Shown here in pieces: positions 30,187 through 38,376 of a stretch of DNA of 52,152 nt. The position numbers and the translations under genes are program-made. Location: NCBI GenBank assembly GCA_020445785.1, contig JAGRFZ010000142.1:1-52152 (forward strand), given 5' to 3'. Under the pieces are notes generated by a model. It saw only the letters and a program-made list of their open reading frames with translations. It was not told where the DNA came from and did no database searches. The DNA is from Rhodocyclaceae bacterium. GTDB lineage: Bacteria > Pseudomonadota > Gammaproteobacteria > Burkholderiales > Rhodocyclaceae. Position 1 is the stretch's first letter, and each line of letters starts with the position of its first letter.

Positions 30187-30465
30187 GCCGATGCGGACAC
30201 GGCGCGCCGCACCGTATCGCGACACTGACGTGATGCCAGCGCATGGTGGCGGCCTGCGATTATCCTGATTATCGGGATTGTCAATGGCTTGTTTTCGTGT
30301 TTGTCCCTCGTTTCTCCGTTGATAGAGTTTCGGTGTCGCGGCTGCACGCCCGCCGAGCGATTGCACCCGGCGGTTCCGGGCGCGGTCCCCGGGAAGTGCG
30401 CTTCGCGATCAGGACGACCTCGTCGTCGAACACCGTGCCACACCACCACACCGGGAGAAGTGCTC
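30187..30465. other. Intergenic region with a GATTATC repeat
   Basis: A 279-base gap before the FMN reductase. GATTATCCTGATTATCGGG (near 30257-30275) holds two direct GATTATC copies followed by GATTGTC, a locally AT-rich island where a promoter or regulator site could lie. Nothing else recognised. Confidence 0.3.
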
Positions 30466-31023
30466 ATGAAGATTCTGGGGATCAGCGGCAGCCTGAGACG
30501 GGATTCCTACAACACACGCCTGTTGAAGGTCGCCGGCACCATGCTCGGAGAAGGGAGCGGGCTCGAGATTTTCGATCTCGGCGAGCTGCCGATGTACCGG
30601 GTCGAGCTCGATGGCGACGCCAAACCGGCACCGGTGCAGGCCCTGCTGCAGGCGATCGGCTCGGCAGACGCCTTGCTGATCGCCACGCCGGAGTTCAACT
30701 ACAGCATTCCCGGCGTTCTCAAGAATGCCATCGACTGGGCGTCACGGCCGGCGTTCGACTCGGTGCTGCGCGGGCGGCCGAGTGCCATCCTGAGTGCGTC
30801 GCCGAGCACCCTCGGGGGCGTGCGCGCGCAGATTCACCTGCGCGACATCCTGACTGGCACCCTGACCCCGGTCTACCCCTCGCCGGACTTCCTGCTGGCG
30901 TCCGCCCACAAGGCGTTCGACGAGTCCGGCGGCTTCGCCGACGCGGCGAGTGCCGATTTCCTGCAGGGCTTCCTGGACGGTTTCGTCGAATGGGCGGCTT
31001 CCGTCGGGGGTGCCGGCCGGTGA
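30466..31023 (+). CDS. NADPH-dependent FMN reductase
   Basis: A 185-residue flavoprotein of the NADPH-dependent FMN reductase/ChrR-like group. MKILGISGSLRRDSYNTRLL is the FMN phosphate loop, ALLIATPEFNYSIPGVLKNAIDW is the classic second signature, and SASPSTLGGVRAQIHLRDIL follows. Probably reduces quinones, azo compounds or metal ions; the substrate cannot be read from sequence. The ATG at 30466 has GGGAGAAG upstream. Confidence 0.9.
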   Translation: MKILGISGSLRRDSYNTRLLKVAGTMLGEGSGLEIFDLGELPMYRVELDGDAKPAPVQALLQAIGSADALLIATPEFNYSIPGVLKNAIDWASRPAFDSVLRGRPSAILSASPSTLGGVRAQIHLRDILTGTLTPVYPSPDFLLASAHKAFDESGGFADAASADFLQGFLDGFVEWAASVGGAGR

Positions 31024-31090
31024 GCATCGACGCCGCACAGCCGGGCGTGGCGGGTGGACCGGGCGTGCCCGGGGTGGCGATGGGACGGCG

Positions 31091-32113
31091 TCAGGGATCG
31101 ATGCCGCCACCACCGTCCGCTGCCGCAGCCCGCGCCGACACACGGGCCGGCTCGAACGGGGTCGCGGTGAGCCGGCCGCCTTCGTCGAGCTGGTAGCGGT
31201 CGAGGTCGCGCGCGAGGTACAGGCGGCCCTGATAGTGGGCCGCGGCCTCGCGGCCGATGTCGGCGATCAACGGCCCCTTGCCCCGATCACGATAGCGCGG
31301 GCTGAAATGGGTCAGTATCAGGTGGGGTAGTGCCACGCCCGCGGCGAAGCGGGCGACGCGGGCGGCGCAACTGTGCATCGGCGCCGAACCGACGCGCTCG
31401 GCGACCTCGCGGGTGTAGGTGGCTTCGTGGATCAGTACCTGGGCGTCGCGACAGACATCGGCGAGCAGTTCCGGCGTGTCGTTGTCGCCGCCCACGACCA
31501 CCCGCCGGCTCGGCGCCGCCGGTGCGAAGCGGGAAGCCGGCAGGCAGCGGCCGTCGGCGAGGGTCACGTCCTCGCCCCGTTGCAGCCTGCCCCAGGCGCG
31601 GCCGGGCGCGATGCCCGCCGTCGCCAGCCCGGCGCGATCCAGCCGCCGTGGCGGATCCGATTCGGTCACTGCGAACGCGAAGGACGGCACCCGATGGGAG
31701 AGCGCCACCGCCGACACCGTCAGGCCGGCGATCTGCAAAGGTGCGGCGAGGGTGCCGACATCGACGAAGTCGAGTTCGAAGCTCAGCGTCGAGTCGGTCA
31801 GGGTCAATGCGCTTTCGACCAAGCGCCGTACCTCGGTGGGAGCGACGATGGTCAGTGCCTCGCGGCGGCCGTTCATCGATGCGTGGGCCAGCAGGCCCGG
31901 CAGTCCGAGGCAATGGTCGCCATGGCGATGGGTGATCAGAATCGCGGCCAGTGTGGCCGGCGAAAAGTCGCTGGCGAGCAGTCGGTGTTGGGTTCCCTCG
32001 CCGCAATCGAGCAGCAGCCAGTCCCTGCGGCGTGGGGCCTGAAGCGCCAGGGCGGAGTGACTGCGCGTGCGGGTCGGGACGCCGGACGAAGTGCCGAGGA
32101 ACTGGAATTGCAT
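31091..32113 (-). CDS. rnz: Ribonuclease Z
   Basis: Metallo-beta-lactamase-fold endonuclease that trims the 3' trailer of tRNA precursors (EC 3.1.26.11). The 340 residues include FLGTSSGVPTRTRSHSAL, the zinc motif HRHGDH at 62-67, GGDNDTPELL, LIHEATYTRE and LTHFSPRY. The C-terminal tail is Ala/Gly-rich and less conserved. It is divergent from the Crp/Fnr-type gene. Confidence 0.92.
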   Translation of the reverse strand: MQFQFLGTSSGVPTRTRSHSALALQAPRRRDWLLLDCGEGTQHRLLASDFSPATLAAILITHRHGDHCLGLPGLLAHASMNGRREALTIVAPTEVRRLVESALTLTDSTLSFELDFVDVGTLAAPLQIAGLTVSAVALSHRVPSFAFAVTESDPPRRLDRAGLATAGIAPGRAWGRLQRGEDVTLADGRCLPASRFAPAAPSRRVVVGGDNDTPELLADVCRDAQVLIHEATYTREVAERVGSAPMHSCAARVARFAAGVALPHLILTHFSPRYRDRGKGPLIADIGREAAAHYQGRLYLARDLDRYQLDEGGRLTATPFEPARVSARAAAADGGGGIDP

Positions 32114-32439
32114 GCGGCGAGCTTAGCAAACACGACCGAGTTGGCGCTGCGTGGACGCCGCCTTCCGGCGAATCGGCGTACGCCACGACCCGTGGCCGCT
32201 GTCATTGGCCTCGCCGGTGCGCCTCGCGCGGCACTTGCGGTGCCGACTTTAGCGGTCTCGTGACACAGATTGTGACATGCGCCACGCTTGGCAGCAGGAA
32301 GTCGTTTCCGCCGGAACAAGGTGGCGGCTCGGGCAACTACAATCCGATTGTCCTAAGCGCATGTGCTTGGCCCAGCCGTCGACCGCGGCCGCGTCCGGGC
32401 ACCACCGGGGAGTCCTGCACCCCACACTGGATGGATACG
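32114..32439. other. Divergent intergenic region between rnz and the Crp-like gene
   Basis: About 325 bases. GTGACACAGATTGTGACA (near 32262-32279) holds two direct GTGACA copies 12 bases apart, which could be a regulator site, but it is not a standard inverted CRP or FNR box. No gene or clear promoter recognised. Confidence 0.35.
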
Positions 32440-33093
32440 ATGGCCACGGATCTGGAACGGGTCGACCTGTTTGCCGGCCTGCCCCGCGAAAAGCTCGAAA
32501 TGCTCCAACGATGTGCGCAGTCGCGCAGCTACCCCCGCGGCGCGGTGGTGGTCAGCCAGGGCGACGACGCCCACGGCATGTTCGTGGTCCGCAGCGGTAG
32601 CCTGAGGGCTTTCCTGATGCACGAGAACGGTCGCGAGCTGACCCTTTCCCATCATGGCGCCGGCGATTACTTCGGCGAGCTCGCGCTGCTCGACGAAGCG
32701 CCGCGCTCTGCCTCGGTGATGACGCTCGAGCCGTGCGAACTGCTCTACATCGGACGCAGCGATTTCCTGACGATGCTGAGGGCCAGCCCCGATTCGATGG
32801 GCGCACTGCTGCGAAACCTGGTCGCCCGCATCCGCACGCTCACGCGCAACGTGCACGCCTTCGCGCTGGAGGACGTGTTCGGTCGCATCCATCGCCTGTT
32901 CGACACCGTCGCCACGCCGGAAGGCGAGCACTGGGTGGTCGAGCCGCGCCTGACCCAGCAGGAGATCGCCAACCTGGTCGGCGCCTCGCGTGAAATGGTC
33001 AACCGCATCGTCCGCGACCTGGTGGCCGGCGGTTACATCGCCAACGAGCGCAATCGCATCGTCATCCGCCGCAAGCTGCCGGCCCGCTGGTAG
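32440..33093 (+). CDS. Crp/Fnr-family transcriptional regulator
   Basis: A 217-residue regulator. The N-terminal cyclic-nucleotide-binding-type beta-roll covers LFAGLPREKLEMLQRCAQ to ELLYIGRSDFL, with GDYFGELALLDEAPRSASV (the cAMP phosphate-binding Glu and Arg-Ser are present). The C-terminal winged helix is LTQQEIANLVGASREMVNRIVRDLVAGGYI. The cysteines of FNR are absent. The ATG at 32440 is preferred; ATG 32431 is in frame. It lies upstream of the RiPP-like cluster in the same direction, separated by 522 bases, and could control it. Confidence 0.88.
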   Translation: MATDLERVDLFAGLPREKLEMLQRCAQSRSYPRGAVVVSQGDDAHGMFVVRSGSLRAFLMHENGRELTLSHHGAGDYFGELALLDEAPRSASVMTLEPCELLYIGRSDFLTMLRASPDSMGALLRNLVARIRTLTRNVHAFALEDVFGRIHRLFDTVATPEGEHWVVEPRLTQQEIANLVGASREMVNRIVRDLVAGGYIANERNRIVIRRKLPARW

Positions 33094-33615
33094 CGCCGCG
33101 CGCCGGCCGGCGCCTGTTCCCGTTTCGGTCTTTCCAGGTGCCTGTCGCCGCGCGTGCCCGACCTTCGGAATCCCGTGTCACGGCGCTGTCGGTGATGCCG
33201 ATGGACGTCAAGTGAATCCCGTCACTCCCGGCAGGTGCTCCGCGTCATAGGCCGACGGAACGGCTTCCTCCATGCTGAAGCCATCGACCGAAATGCCGGC
33301 AGCCTTCCGACCGCTAGGCTGATCTGCTGCGCCGAAGGGAGCGCGTTCCAGGGACCACCGGACTCTCGTTGCGTGCCCGACGGCACGCTCCGAATCCGCT
33401 CCGATCCGTCTTCGCTCTCCTGCACGGTTCGCTGCGCTTCGCCCAAGTCGCACTGGGTGCCGGCCACCGCGCTTCGCTGTGCGAAGTGCACCGGCGGATC
33501 GGACGGTCGATGGGCGGCTTGCCGTGGGGCATCGACGCGGCCTCTGTCCGGACCCTCCGTCCGATCGCTGCAACCGCTCGATTCGCGGATCGGGCGACAA
33601 CCAAGGAGTAGGTCC
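33094..33615 (+). other. Long structured leader upstream of the Cys-rich precursor
   Basis: A 522-base gap with no credible gene: the open frame running into the precursor lacks a ribosome binding site or family sequence, whereas the precursor ATG at 33616 has AAGGAG. It begins with the palindrome GCGCCGGCCGGCGC (33100-33113), a weak terminator candidate for the Crp-like gene. Further on, GATCGGACGG (33497-33506) pairs with CCGTCCGATC (33557-33566) around an inner TCGATG/CATCGA hairpin. CCGATCCG (33401-33408) can pair instead with CGGATCGG (33494-33501). GCGCTTCGC/GCGAAGTGC (33469-33489) is another hairpin. A regulated RNA leader is possible. Confidence 0.4.
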
Positions 33616-34086
33616 ATGGCGCAATTCAAAGTCAAAAACCTGATGGTCGACATCGCCTCGGCCAAACTGGACGAGATCGCAGGCGCGATCTGCCATTTCC
33701 CGACGAACGCGTGTGCCCACTTCACGCTGCACTGTCGGCTCAACACCTATCAATGTCCCGGCCACAGCGTGCTCTGCCGGAATCCGACCCTGACTGCCTG
33801 CTTTCGGGGCTCGTGCTTCCTCTCGGACGGCTGCGGCGTCAACTATTCGACCTGCATGGACACCCGCCTGTGGGTGATCGACTTCGAGCGGCTGGTCATC
33901 AATCCGGACGACATCAAGGCGGTGCAGGGGCAACTCGGCGAAGCCCTAAAGGCGCTGCATGTCCGCAGCGAGGAGATTTCGCAGGACATGAAGCCCAAGA
34001 CCATAGAGCAGGCGGAAATGCTCGAGGCCGGCTTGAAAGCCGCACTGGACGAAGTGCAGGCGGCCAGGAAGGAGCTGGACAAGTGA
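33616..34086 (+). CDS. Putative lanthipeptide-type RiPP precursor with nine regularly spaced Cys
   Basis: A 156-residue protein. Cys fall at 26, 33, 40, 47, 54, 62, 67, 73 and 80, the first five exactly seven apart. Ser/Thr precede many of them by three residues: TNAC, TLHC, TYQC, SVLC, SDGC. This is the spacing expected for thioether (lanthionine-type) rings. Residues 1-25 (MAQFKVKNLMVDIASAKLD...) may be a short leader. Residues 85-156 contain no Cys and are highly helical and charged, a long C-terminal tail that is unusual for a RiPP. The gene has a strong ribosome binding site and is followed by a HopA1-like protein and a kinase-cyclase gene. No family name recognised; a metal-binding or structural Cys-repeat protein is the alternative. 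Confidence 0.7.
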   Translation: MAQFKVKNLMVDIASAKLDEIAGAICHFPTNACAHFTLHCRLNTYQCPGHSVLCRNPTLTACFRGSCFLSDGCGVNYSTCMDTRLWVIDFERLVINPDDIKAVQGQLGEALKALHVRSEEISQDMKPKTIEQAEMLEAGLKAALDEVQAARKELDK

Positions 34087-34087
34087 G

Positions 34088-34127
34088 CCGAGCGCGCGTG
34101 CCGGGCCGCCCGGGCGGCCCCGCTCGG
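34088..34127 (+). other. Strong stem-loop between precursor and modification genes
   Basis: CCGAGCG (34088-34094) pairs with CGCTCGG (34121-34127), enclosing the perfect 18-bp palindrome GGGCCGCCCGGGCGGCCC (34103-34120). It lies in the 67-base gap after the precursor. In RiPP operons such a hairpin commonly limits read-through so that precursor message exceeds enzyme message; here that role is inferred. Confidence 0.5.
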
Positions 34128-34153
34128 GCGATGGCGGCGGCGGAGCCGGGCCG

Positions 34154-35362
34154 GTGATCGATCCGTCTGGGCTGAAATCGATCACCGGCGGGATCTTCCG
34201 CGCCAATCCGGTGTACGAGATCGTGCTGCTCGACCGCTTGCCGGAAGTATACCGCGACGCGTTCGAGGCGGAGGCCGAGCAGGATCCGGAGTTGCACGGG
34301 GTGCTCTGGCCGACGTCCGGCCAGGGGCTCTCGCCAAAGACGATCTGTCATGAGACCGCCTTGCTGCTGCATTCCCTACGGCAGCCGGGGCCCCTTCCGG
34401 CCTACGTGCGGACCCGCCTCGGCCCCGACTGCAACCGGACCGTGGCCGAACTGGTGCTGGACGGCGTGCTCGAGTTGGCGATGGGCCCGGACGCCGGCTT
34501 CGTTTCGGGTCCCGCCGCCCACGCCCTGATCCATCGGGACGAGGCCTTTGCGCTCGGGCAGGGAAGAATCGCCGCCTTGTCCCGGGATGCGCTCCGCTAC
34601 GGGCAGGGGCTGCGTGTCGAGGGCAGCGGTGAACTCTCGTCCCGCCTCTATGCATACAACACGGTGCCGATCACGGCGGCCTGGCGGGAGAAGCTGTCCA
34701 CCCTGGAAACGATCGAGGACTTCCTCGGTATTCGGGGCGATTCGGCCACGCGCCGATTGCTGGAACGCCATTGGGTACGGCTGGGCGAGGGCGAAGGCAA
34801 CGACGGTTGGCTCATGTGGCGGCCGCGACATGCGCGACCCCGTGGCGCCCGGGCGGATGAGATTCGGCGCTTCAAACTGTACGTGAGTCCCCGCCCCGAA
34901 GCATTGCCGCAGGCCTGGCCAGACGTGGTCGACGTTTTCGCTCGCAGCGGCGTGGCGGCGTTCAAGATCGGGCGGGATGTCTCCGGGCTCCTGCGCCCGG
35001 ACAAGATCGTGGCCTATCTGGATTCGTTCGAGGAACTGGCCGACCTCGCGGTGCGACTCCAGGAGCGCCTGGTCGGCTGCCCGGCGCAGGGAACGCCCTT
35101 TACTGCCGGCATCGACGACGCCGGCCTGCTTTCCTGGGGCATGGATCCGCCCAGCGAGGAACGAATGCCCGGCTCCGGTCTGCCGGAAAGTTGGCGGCTA
35201 TGGGTGACGAATCGACTGGCGGTCGCGCTCGCGGCCGCCAAGGTGACCTGCGCCGGGATCGAACCGTGGCAGTTCGCCTTGCGACGGCTGAGCATCGAGG
35301 GTGTCGACATCGATACCTGGGCGCCCGACAGACAGCGTTGGCACGAGAAAAGGAGAGGCTAA
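34154..35362 (+). CDS. HopA1-like putative phospho-Ser/Thr lyase (LanY-type)
   Basis: A 402-residue protein without signal or membrane helix. The second half resembles the HopA1 effector-like lyases of class V lanthipeptide clusters: RRFKLYVSPRPEALPQAW (K241), VAAFKIGRDVSGLLRPDK (K271, K284), a YLDSFEELADLAVRLQERL helix and PFTAGIDDAGLLSWGMDPP (about 315-333). In those pathways the lyase eliminates phosphate from phospho-Ser/Thr to give dehydro residues. The start is a GTG at 34154. The GTG of the kinase-cyclase gene follows directly after the stop, so the two act together. The assignment is by resemblance and neighbourhood and needs a profile search; no close family is certain. Confidence 0.55.
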   Translation: MIDPSGLKSITGGIFRANPVYEIVLLDRLPEVYRDAFEAEAEQDPELHGVLWPTSGQGLSPKTICHETALLLHSLRQPGPLPAYVRTRLGPDCNRTVAELVLDGVLELAMGPDAGFVSGPAAHALIHRDEAFALGQGRIAALSRDALRYGQGLRVEGSGELSSRLYAYNTVPITAAWREKLSTLETIEDFLGIRGDSATRRLLERHWVRLGEGEGNDGWLMWRPRHARPRGARADEIRRFKLYVSPRPEALPQAWPDVVDVFARSGVAAFKIGRDVSGLLRPDKIVAYLDSFEELADLAVRLQERLVGCPAQGTPFTAGIDDAGLLSWGMDPPSEERMPGSGLPESWRLWVTNRLAVALAAAKVTCAGIEPWQFALRRLSIEGVDIDTWAPDRQRWHEKRRG

Positions 35363-37807
35363 GTGGCAAGCATATCGGACCCCCTGGTCGTACCCGAGGA
35401 CGTGGAATTGACGCCGGTCGGCACTTTGAGCGAGGCGCTGCGTGGGCGCCTGGCCTGCGATGAGGGCGACGTGGCGATCAGCCGCCAGCGCTCGCGCACC
35501 CCGTCGAAAGTGATCAGTGCGGCAGCCGCCGGCCTGCTCGCGCAGTTTCGCTCGCCGACGACCCTCGGCGAAGGCGTGCTCCGCTACAGTATCGCGATCG
35601 ACAGCGATCCGTACCAGACCCTGGAAGAAGCCTTTCCGCTGATTCGGGATCTGGTCAATTCCCAGCTCCTGGTGCCCGGTGACGCACCCCAGGCCGAGGA
35701 GATCGTGACCAGCCTGGGCGCGGGGGCGGAGGTCGACGGCCTTACCGTCGTGCGTTGCGTGCAAACCCTCGAGGACACCGAGCTCTACCAGGTTCGCGGC
35801 GCCGAGCGGGCGCCCTTCGCCCTCAAACTCGCCCGCGCCAAGGCCGGTGCCTCGGTGGTGGCGATGATCGAGCACGAGTGGTGCGTGCTGCGGCATCTCG
35901 CGCAGGCGAACCCCGCCCTGGTGGTCGCGCGCGGCGAATGGGAGGGGCGCGCCTATTTGGCGCAGCCCTGGATCCACGGCGCTGCCGCCGATGTGGTCGC
36001 CGAGGAATGTCGCCGGGCCCCTGCCGCAGAGCGGCCATCGAAACTGCTGTCCTTGTGCGCGTCGATACTCGACGCCTACGCCGAACTGCATCGGCGGGGC
36101 GTGGTGCACGGCGACATTCACCCGCGGAACATTCTGGTGGACGCGAACGGGCGGGTCCGGCTCATCGATTTCGGCCTCGCGCGTATTGTCGGCGCCACCG
36201 ATGGCGGCGGGCCACCGCAGCGGGGCGGCGTCGGTTTCTTTTTCGAGCCCGAGTATGCGTTGGCGCGCCTCGCACGGCAGGCCCTCCCCGCAGCTTCGTT
36301 CGCGGGCGAGCAGTTCGCGCTCGCTGCCCTCGTCTACTTGTTGCTCACCGGTGACCACTATCGCGATTTCCCGCTGGGGCAGGACGAAATGCTGCGCGAG
36401 ATCGCCGGCGAGGCGCCGTTGCCGTTCTCGCAGCGCGGGGCCGCAACATGGCCCGCCGTCGAGTCCGTACTGGCCCGTGCCCTGAGCAAGGAGCCGCGTC
36501 GACGATTTGCCGATGTGGATGCCTTCGCGCAGGCACTGCGGGCCGCAGCCGAGCCGACGGGCGCCTCGGGGCGCGGCGGGGTTGCACCCATGGCGGGCGC
36601 GCAGCCGGCCGATCGGCACGGCCCGGGCCTGCTGTCACGCGTGCTGCAGCGTCTCGGATGGGACGGAGCGCCGATGCAGGAAGGCTGGACCCCTCCGCCC
36701 ACCGCGTCGATCAACTACGGTGCCGGCGGCGCCGCCCACGTGCTGTATCGGATGGCCGCGGTGCGCGGCGATCCGGGCCTGCTGGCGCTGGCGGACGTCT
36801 GGGCGACGCGGGCCGCGGCGATGATCGGCGAGGAAGGCGCTTTCTACAATCCGGCGATCGAGATCACCGCCGAGACGGTGGGCCGTGTGTCGCCCTACCA
36901 TTCGCCCAGCGGGATCTTCGCCGTGCAGGCGCTGATCGCATTGGCGCGAGGGGATGACGCCGCCCTGCAACAGGCGCTGGCGGACTTCGTCGCCGCCGCC
37001 GACGCCCCGTGCGACAACCTCGACCTGACCCTCGGCCGGAGTGGTGTGTTGCTGGCGAACGCCTTGCTCGTCGAAGCACTGCCTTCGACGCACCTGGCGG
37101 GGCAGGCGGGGCTGCTGTCGCTCGGCGAAGCCACGGCGAATTGCATCGCCGAGGCGATCGGCGGCGCCGCACCGATCGCACGCGACGATGGGATCTCCAC
37201 CTTGGGCATCGCCCACGGTTGGGCGGGGCTGATCTACGCGGTGTTGCGCTGGTGCGAAGCGAGTGGGCAGGCGCGTCCCGCCGGACTGGCGACGCGGCTC
37301 GCGCAACTGGCCGACTACGCCGAGCCGATCGGTCGCGGCGCGCGCTGGCCGTGGCAACTGGGCGTGGCCGACGCGACCTACATGCCCGGCTGGTGCAATG
37401 GCAGCGCCGGGCTGGTCTTTCTGTGGGCCCAGGCCCATCGTTCGCTGGGTGACCCCCGCTACGCGGCATTGGCCGAGATGGCTGCCTGGAATGCCTGGGA
37501 AGAACCCGGCCGCGCGGCGAACCTGTGTTGCGGCTGGGCAGGGCGTGGCTACGCCTTGCTGCACTGGTACAAGCATAGCGGCGATCCGACCTGGTTGATG
37601 CGAGCCCGCATCGCTGCCGAGCGGGCGGCCGAAGCGATCGGTGCAGCCCTCTCCGACACCTCGGATGGCTATGAGAACAGCCTCTACAAAGGGGAACTGG
37701 GCGTTGCCGCGCTGGTGTTCGACCTGGATGCGCCAGAACGCTCGGCGATGCCGCTGTTCGAGTCGGAATCGGTTACACGCAGAACCGGCCAGCCAACCCG
37801 GCGGTGA
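35363..37807 (+). CDS. Fused Ser/Thr kinase and LanC-like cyclase (lanthipeptide synthetase-like)
   Basis: An 814-residue enzyme that would phosphorylate Ser/Thr of a precursor and then close thioether rings. Residues 1-115 look like a PqqD-type winged-helix peptide-recognition domain (LLAQFRSPTTLGEGV, FPLIRDLVNSQLLVP). The kinase (about 120-395) has the ATP Lys K155 in FALKLARAK, the catalytic HGDIHPRN at 249-256 and DFG at 269-271. The LanC-like alpha/alpha barrel (about 445-800) has HGWAGLIY, zinc Cys C678 in WCNG, and C722-C723 in CCGW. The CCG pair replaces the usual Cys-His, as in ProcM-type relaxed cyclases. The start is GTG 35363 with AAGGAGA. An N-terminal lyase domain, present in class III LanKC, is missing and seems supplied by the preceding gene. 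Confidence 0.82.
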   Translation: MASISDPLVVPEDVELTPVGTLSEALRGRLACDEGDVAISRQRSRTPSKVISAAAAGLLAQFRSPTTLGEGVLRYSIAIDSDPYQTLEEAFPLIRDLVNSQLLVPGDAPQAEEIVTSLGAGAEVDGLTVVRCVQTLEDTELYQVRGAERAPFALKLARAKAGASVVAMIEHEWCVLRHLAQANPALVVARGEWEGRAYLAQPWIHGAAADVVAEECRRAPAAERPSKLLSLCASILDAYAELHRRGVVHGDIHPRNILVDANGRVRLIDFGLARIVGATDGGGPPQRGGVGFFFEPEYALARLARQALPAASFAGEQFALAALVYLLLTGDHYRDFPLGQDEMLREIAGEAPLPFSQRGAATWPAVESVLARALSKEPRRRFADVDAFAQALRAAAEPTGASGRGGVAPMAGAQPADRHGPGLLSRVLQRLGWDGAPMQEGWTPPPTASINYGAGGAAHVLYRMAAVRGDPGLLALADVWATRAAAMIGEEGAFYNPAIEITAETVGRVSPYHSPSGIFAVQALIALARGDDAALQQALADFVAAADAPCDNLDLTLGRSGVLLANALLVEALPSTHLAGQAGLLSLGEATANCIAEAIGGAAPIARDDGISTLGIAHGWAGLIYAVLRWCEASGQARPAGLATRLAQLADYAEPIGRGARWPWQLGVADATYMPGWCNGSAGLVFLWAQAHRSLGDPRYAALAEMAAWNAWEEPGRAANLCCGWAGRGYALLHWYKHSGDPTWLMRARIAAERAAEAIGAALSDTSDGYENSLYKGELGVAALVFDLDAPERSAMPLFESESVTRRTGQPTRR

Positions 37808-37915
37808 ACGCAGGCTTTCCCCTGCGGCGGCATCCCAGGCCGTTGTCGTGCGCCGCGCCGCCCGCAGCGCGGCCTCGATCGCCGCGGGACGGGCGGTGGT
37901 CGAGGCCGGCAGGCC

Positions 37916-38317
37916 TCAGGGCGTGCAGCCGAACGGGATCTGGTAGTAATAGATGTTGCCGCCGTGGCCGAAGGGGCCGATGGTGTAGCAGGTCGAACCG
38001 GTGTGGCGGACCATCGAGTAGGAACTGATCCCCGAAACCCGCGTGTTTTCGAGCTTGCCGCAGGTGCGATACTTTCCGTCCTCGCCGGGCAGCGAACATC
38101 GCGGCAGTTCCTGCTTGTCGGCGCCGACCACGGCGATCTCGCCGTTCTTGTCGATGACGATCGCGCCGATGACGTCGCCCGACATGTCCATCTTCGTACG
38201 ATAGCCGTCCGGTCCGTAGCCTTCCTTTCCGAAACACCCCGCCAGCATCGTGAGCGTTGCGGCGGTGCCCAGCAATCGCAGCGCCGTGCGTGCCGCCTTG
38301 GTTCGGTAACGTGTCAT
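37916..38317 (-). CDS. Predicted lipoprotein, family not recognised
   Basis: A 133-residue protein with an N-terminal signal and lipobox (LTMLAGC, Cys near 21). The mature part has KMDMSGDVIGAIVIDKNGEIAVVGADKQEL, a beta-rich segment, and Cys pairs that could form disulfides (PRCSL, RTCGK, STCY, FGC). It has a strong GGAGGAGG ribosome binding site. It is convergent with the RiPP-like operon and precedes nothing obvious, so its partner is unknown. Confidence 0.7.
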   Translation of the reverse strand: MTRYRTKAARTALRLLGTAATLTMLAGCFGKEGYGPDGYRTKMDMSGDVIGAIVIDKNGEIAVVGADKQELPRCSLPGEDGKYRTCGKLENTRVSGISSYSMVRHTGSTCYTIGPFGHGGNIYYYQIPFGCTP

Positions 38318-38376
38318 GGGTACCTCCTCCCTATGCAATGTCGATATCCGCGGGTTTCCCTACGCCGGCGACGGAC

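Noticed and set aside
32262-32279. GTGACA direct repeat as a CRP site
   Set aside because: The copies are direct, not inverted, so it is not a standard CRP or FNR box.
33235-33615. Upstream in-frame extension of the Cys-rich precursor, itself containing several Cys
   Set aside because: The ATG at 33616 has a strong ribosome binding site, while the extension has none and its Cys lack the regular spacing.
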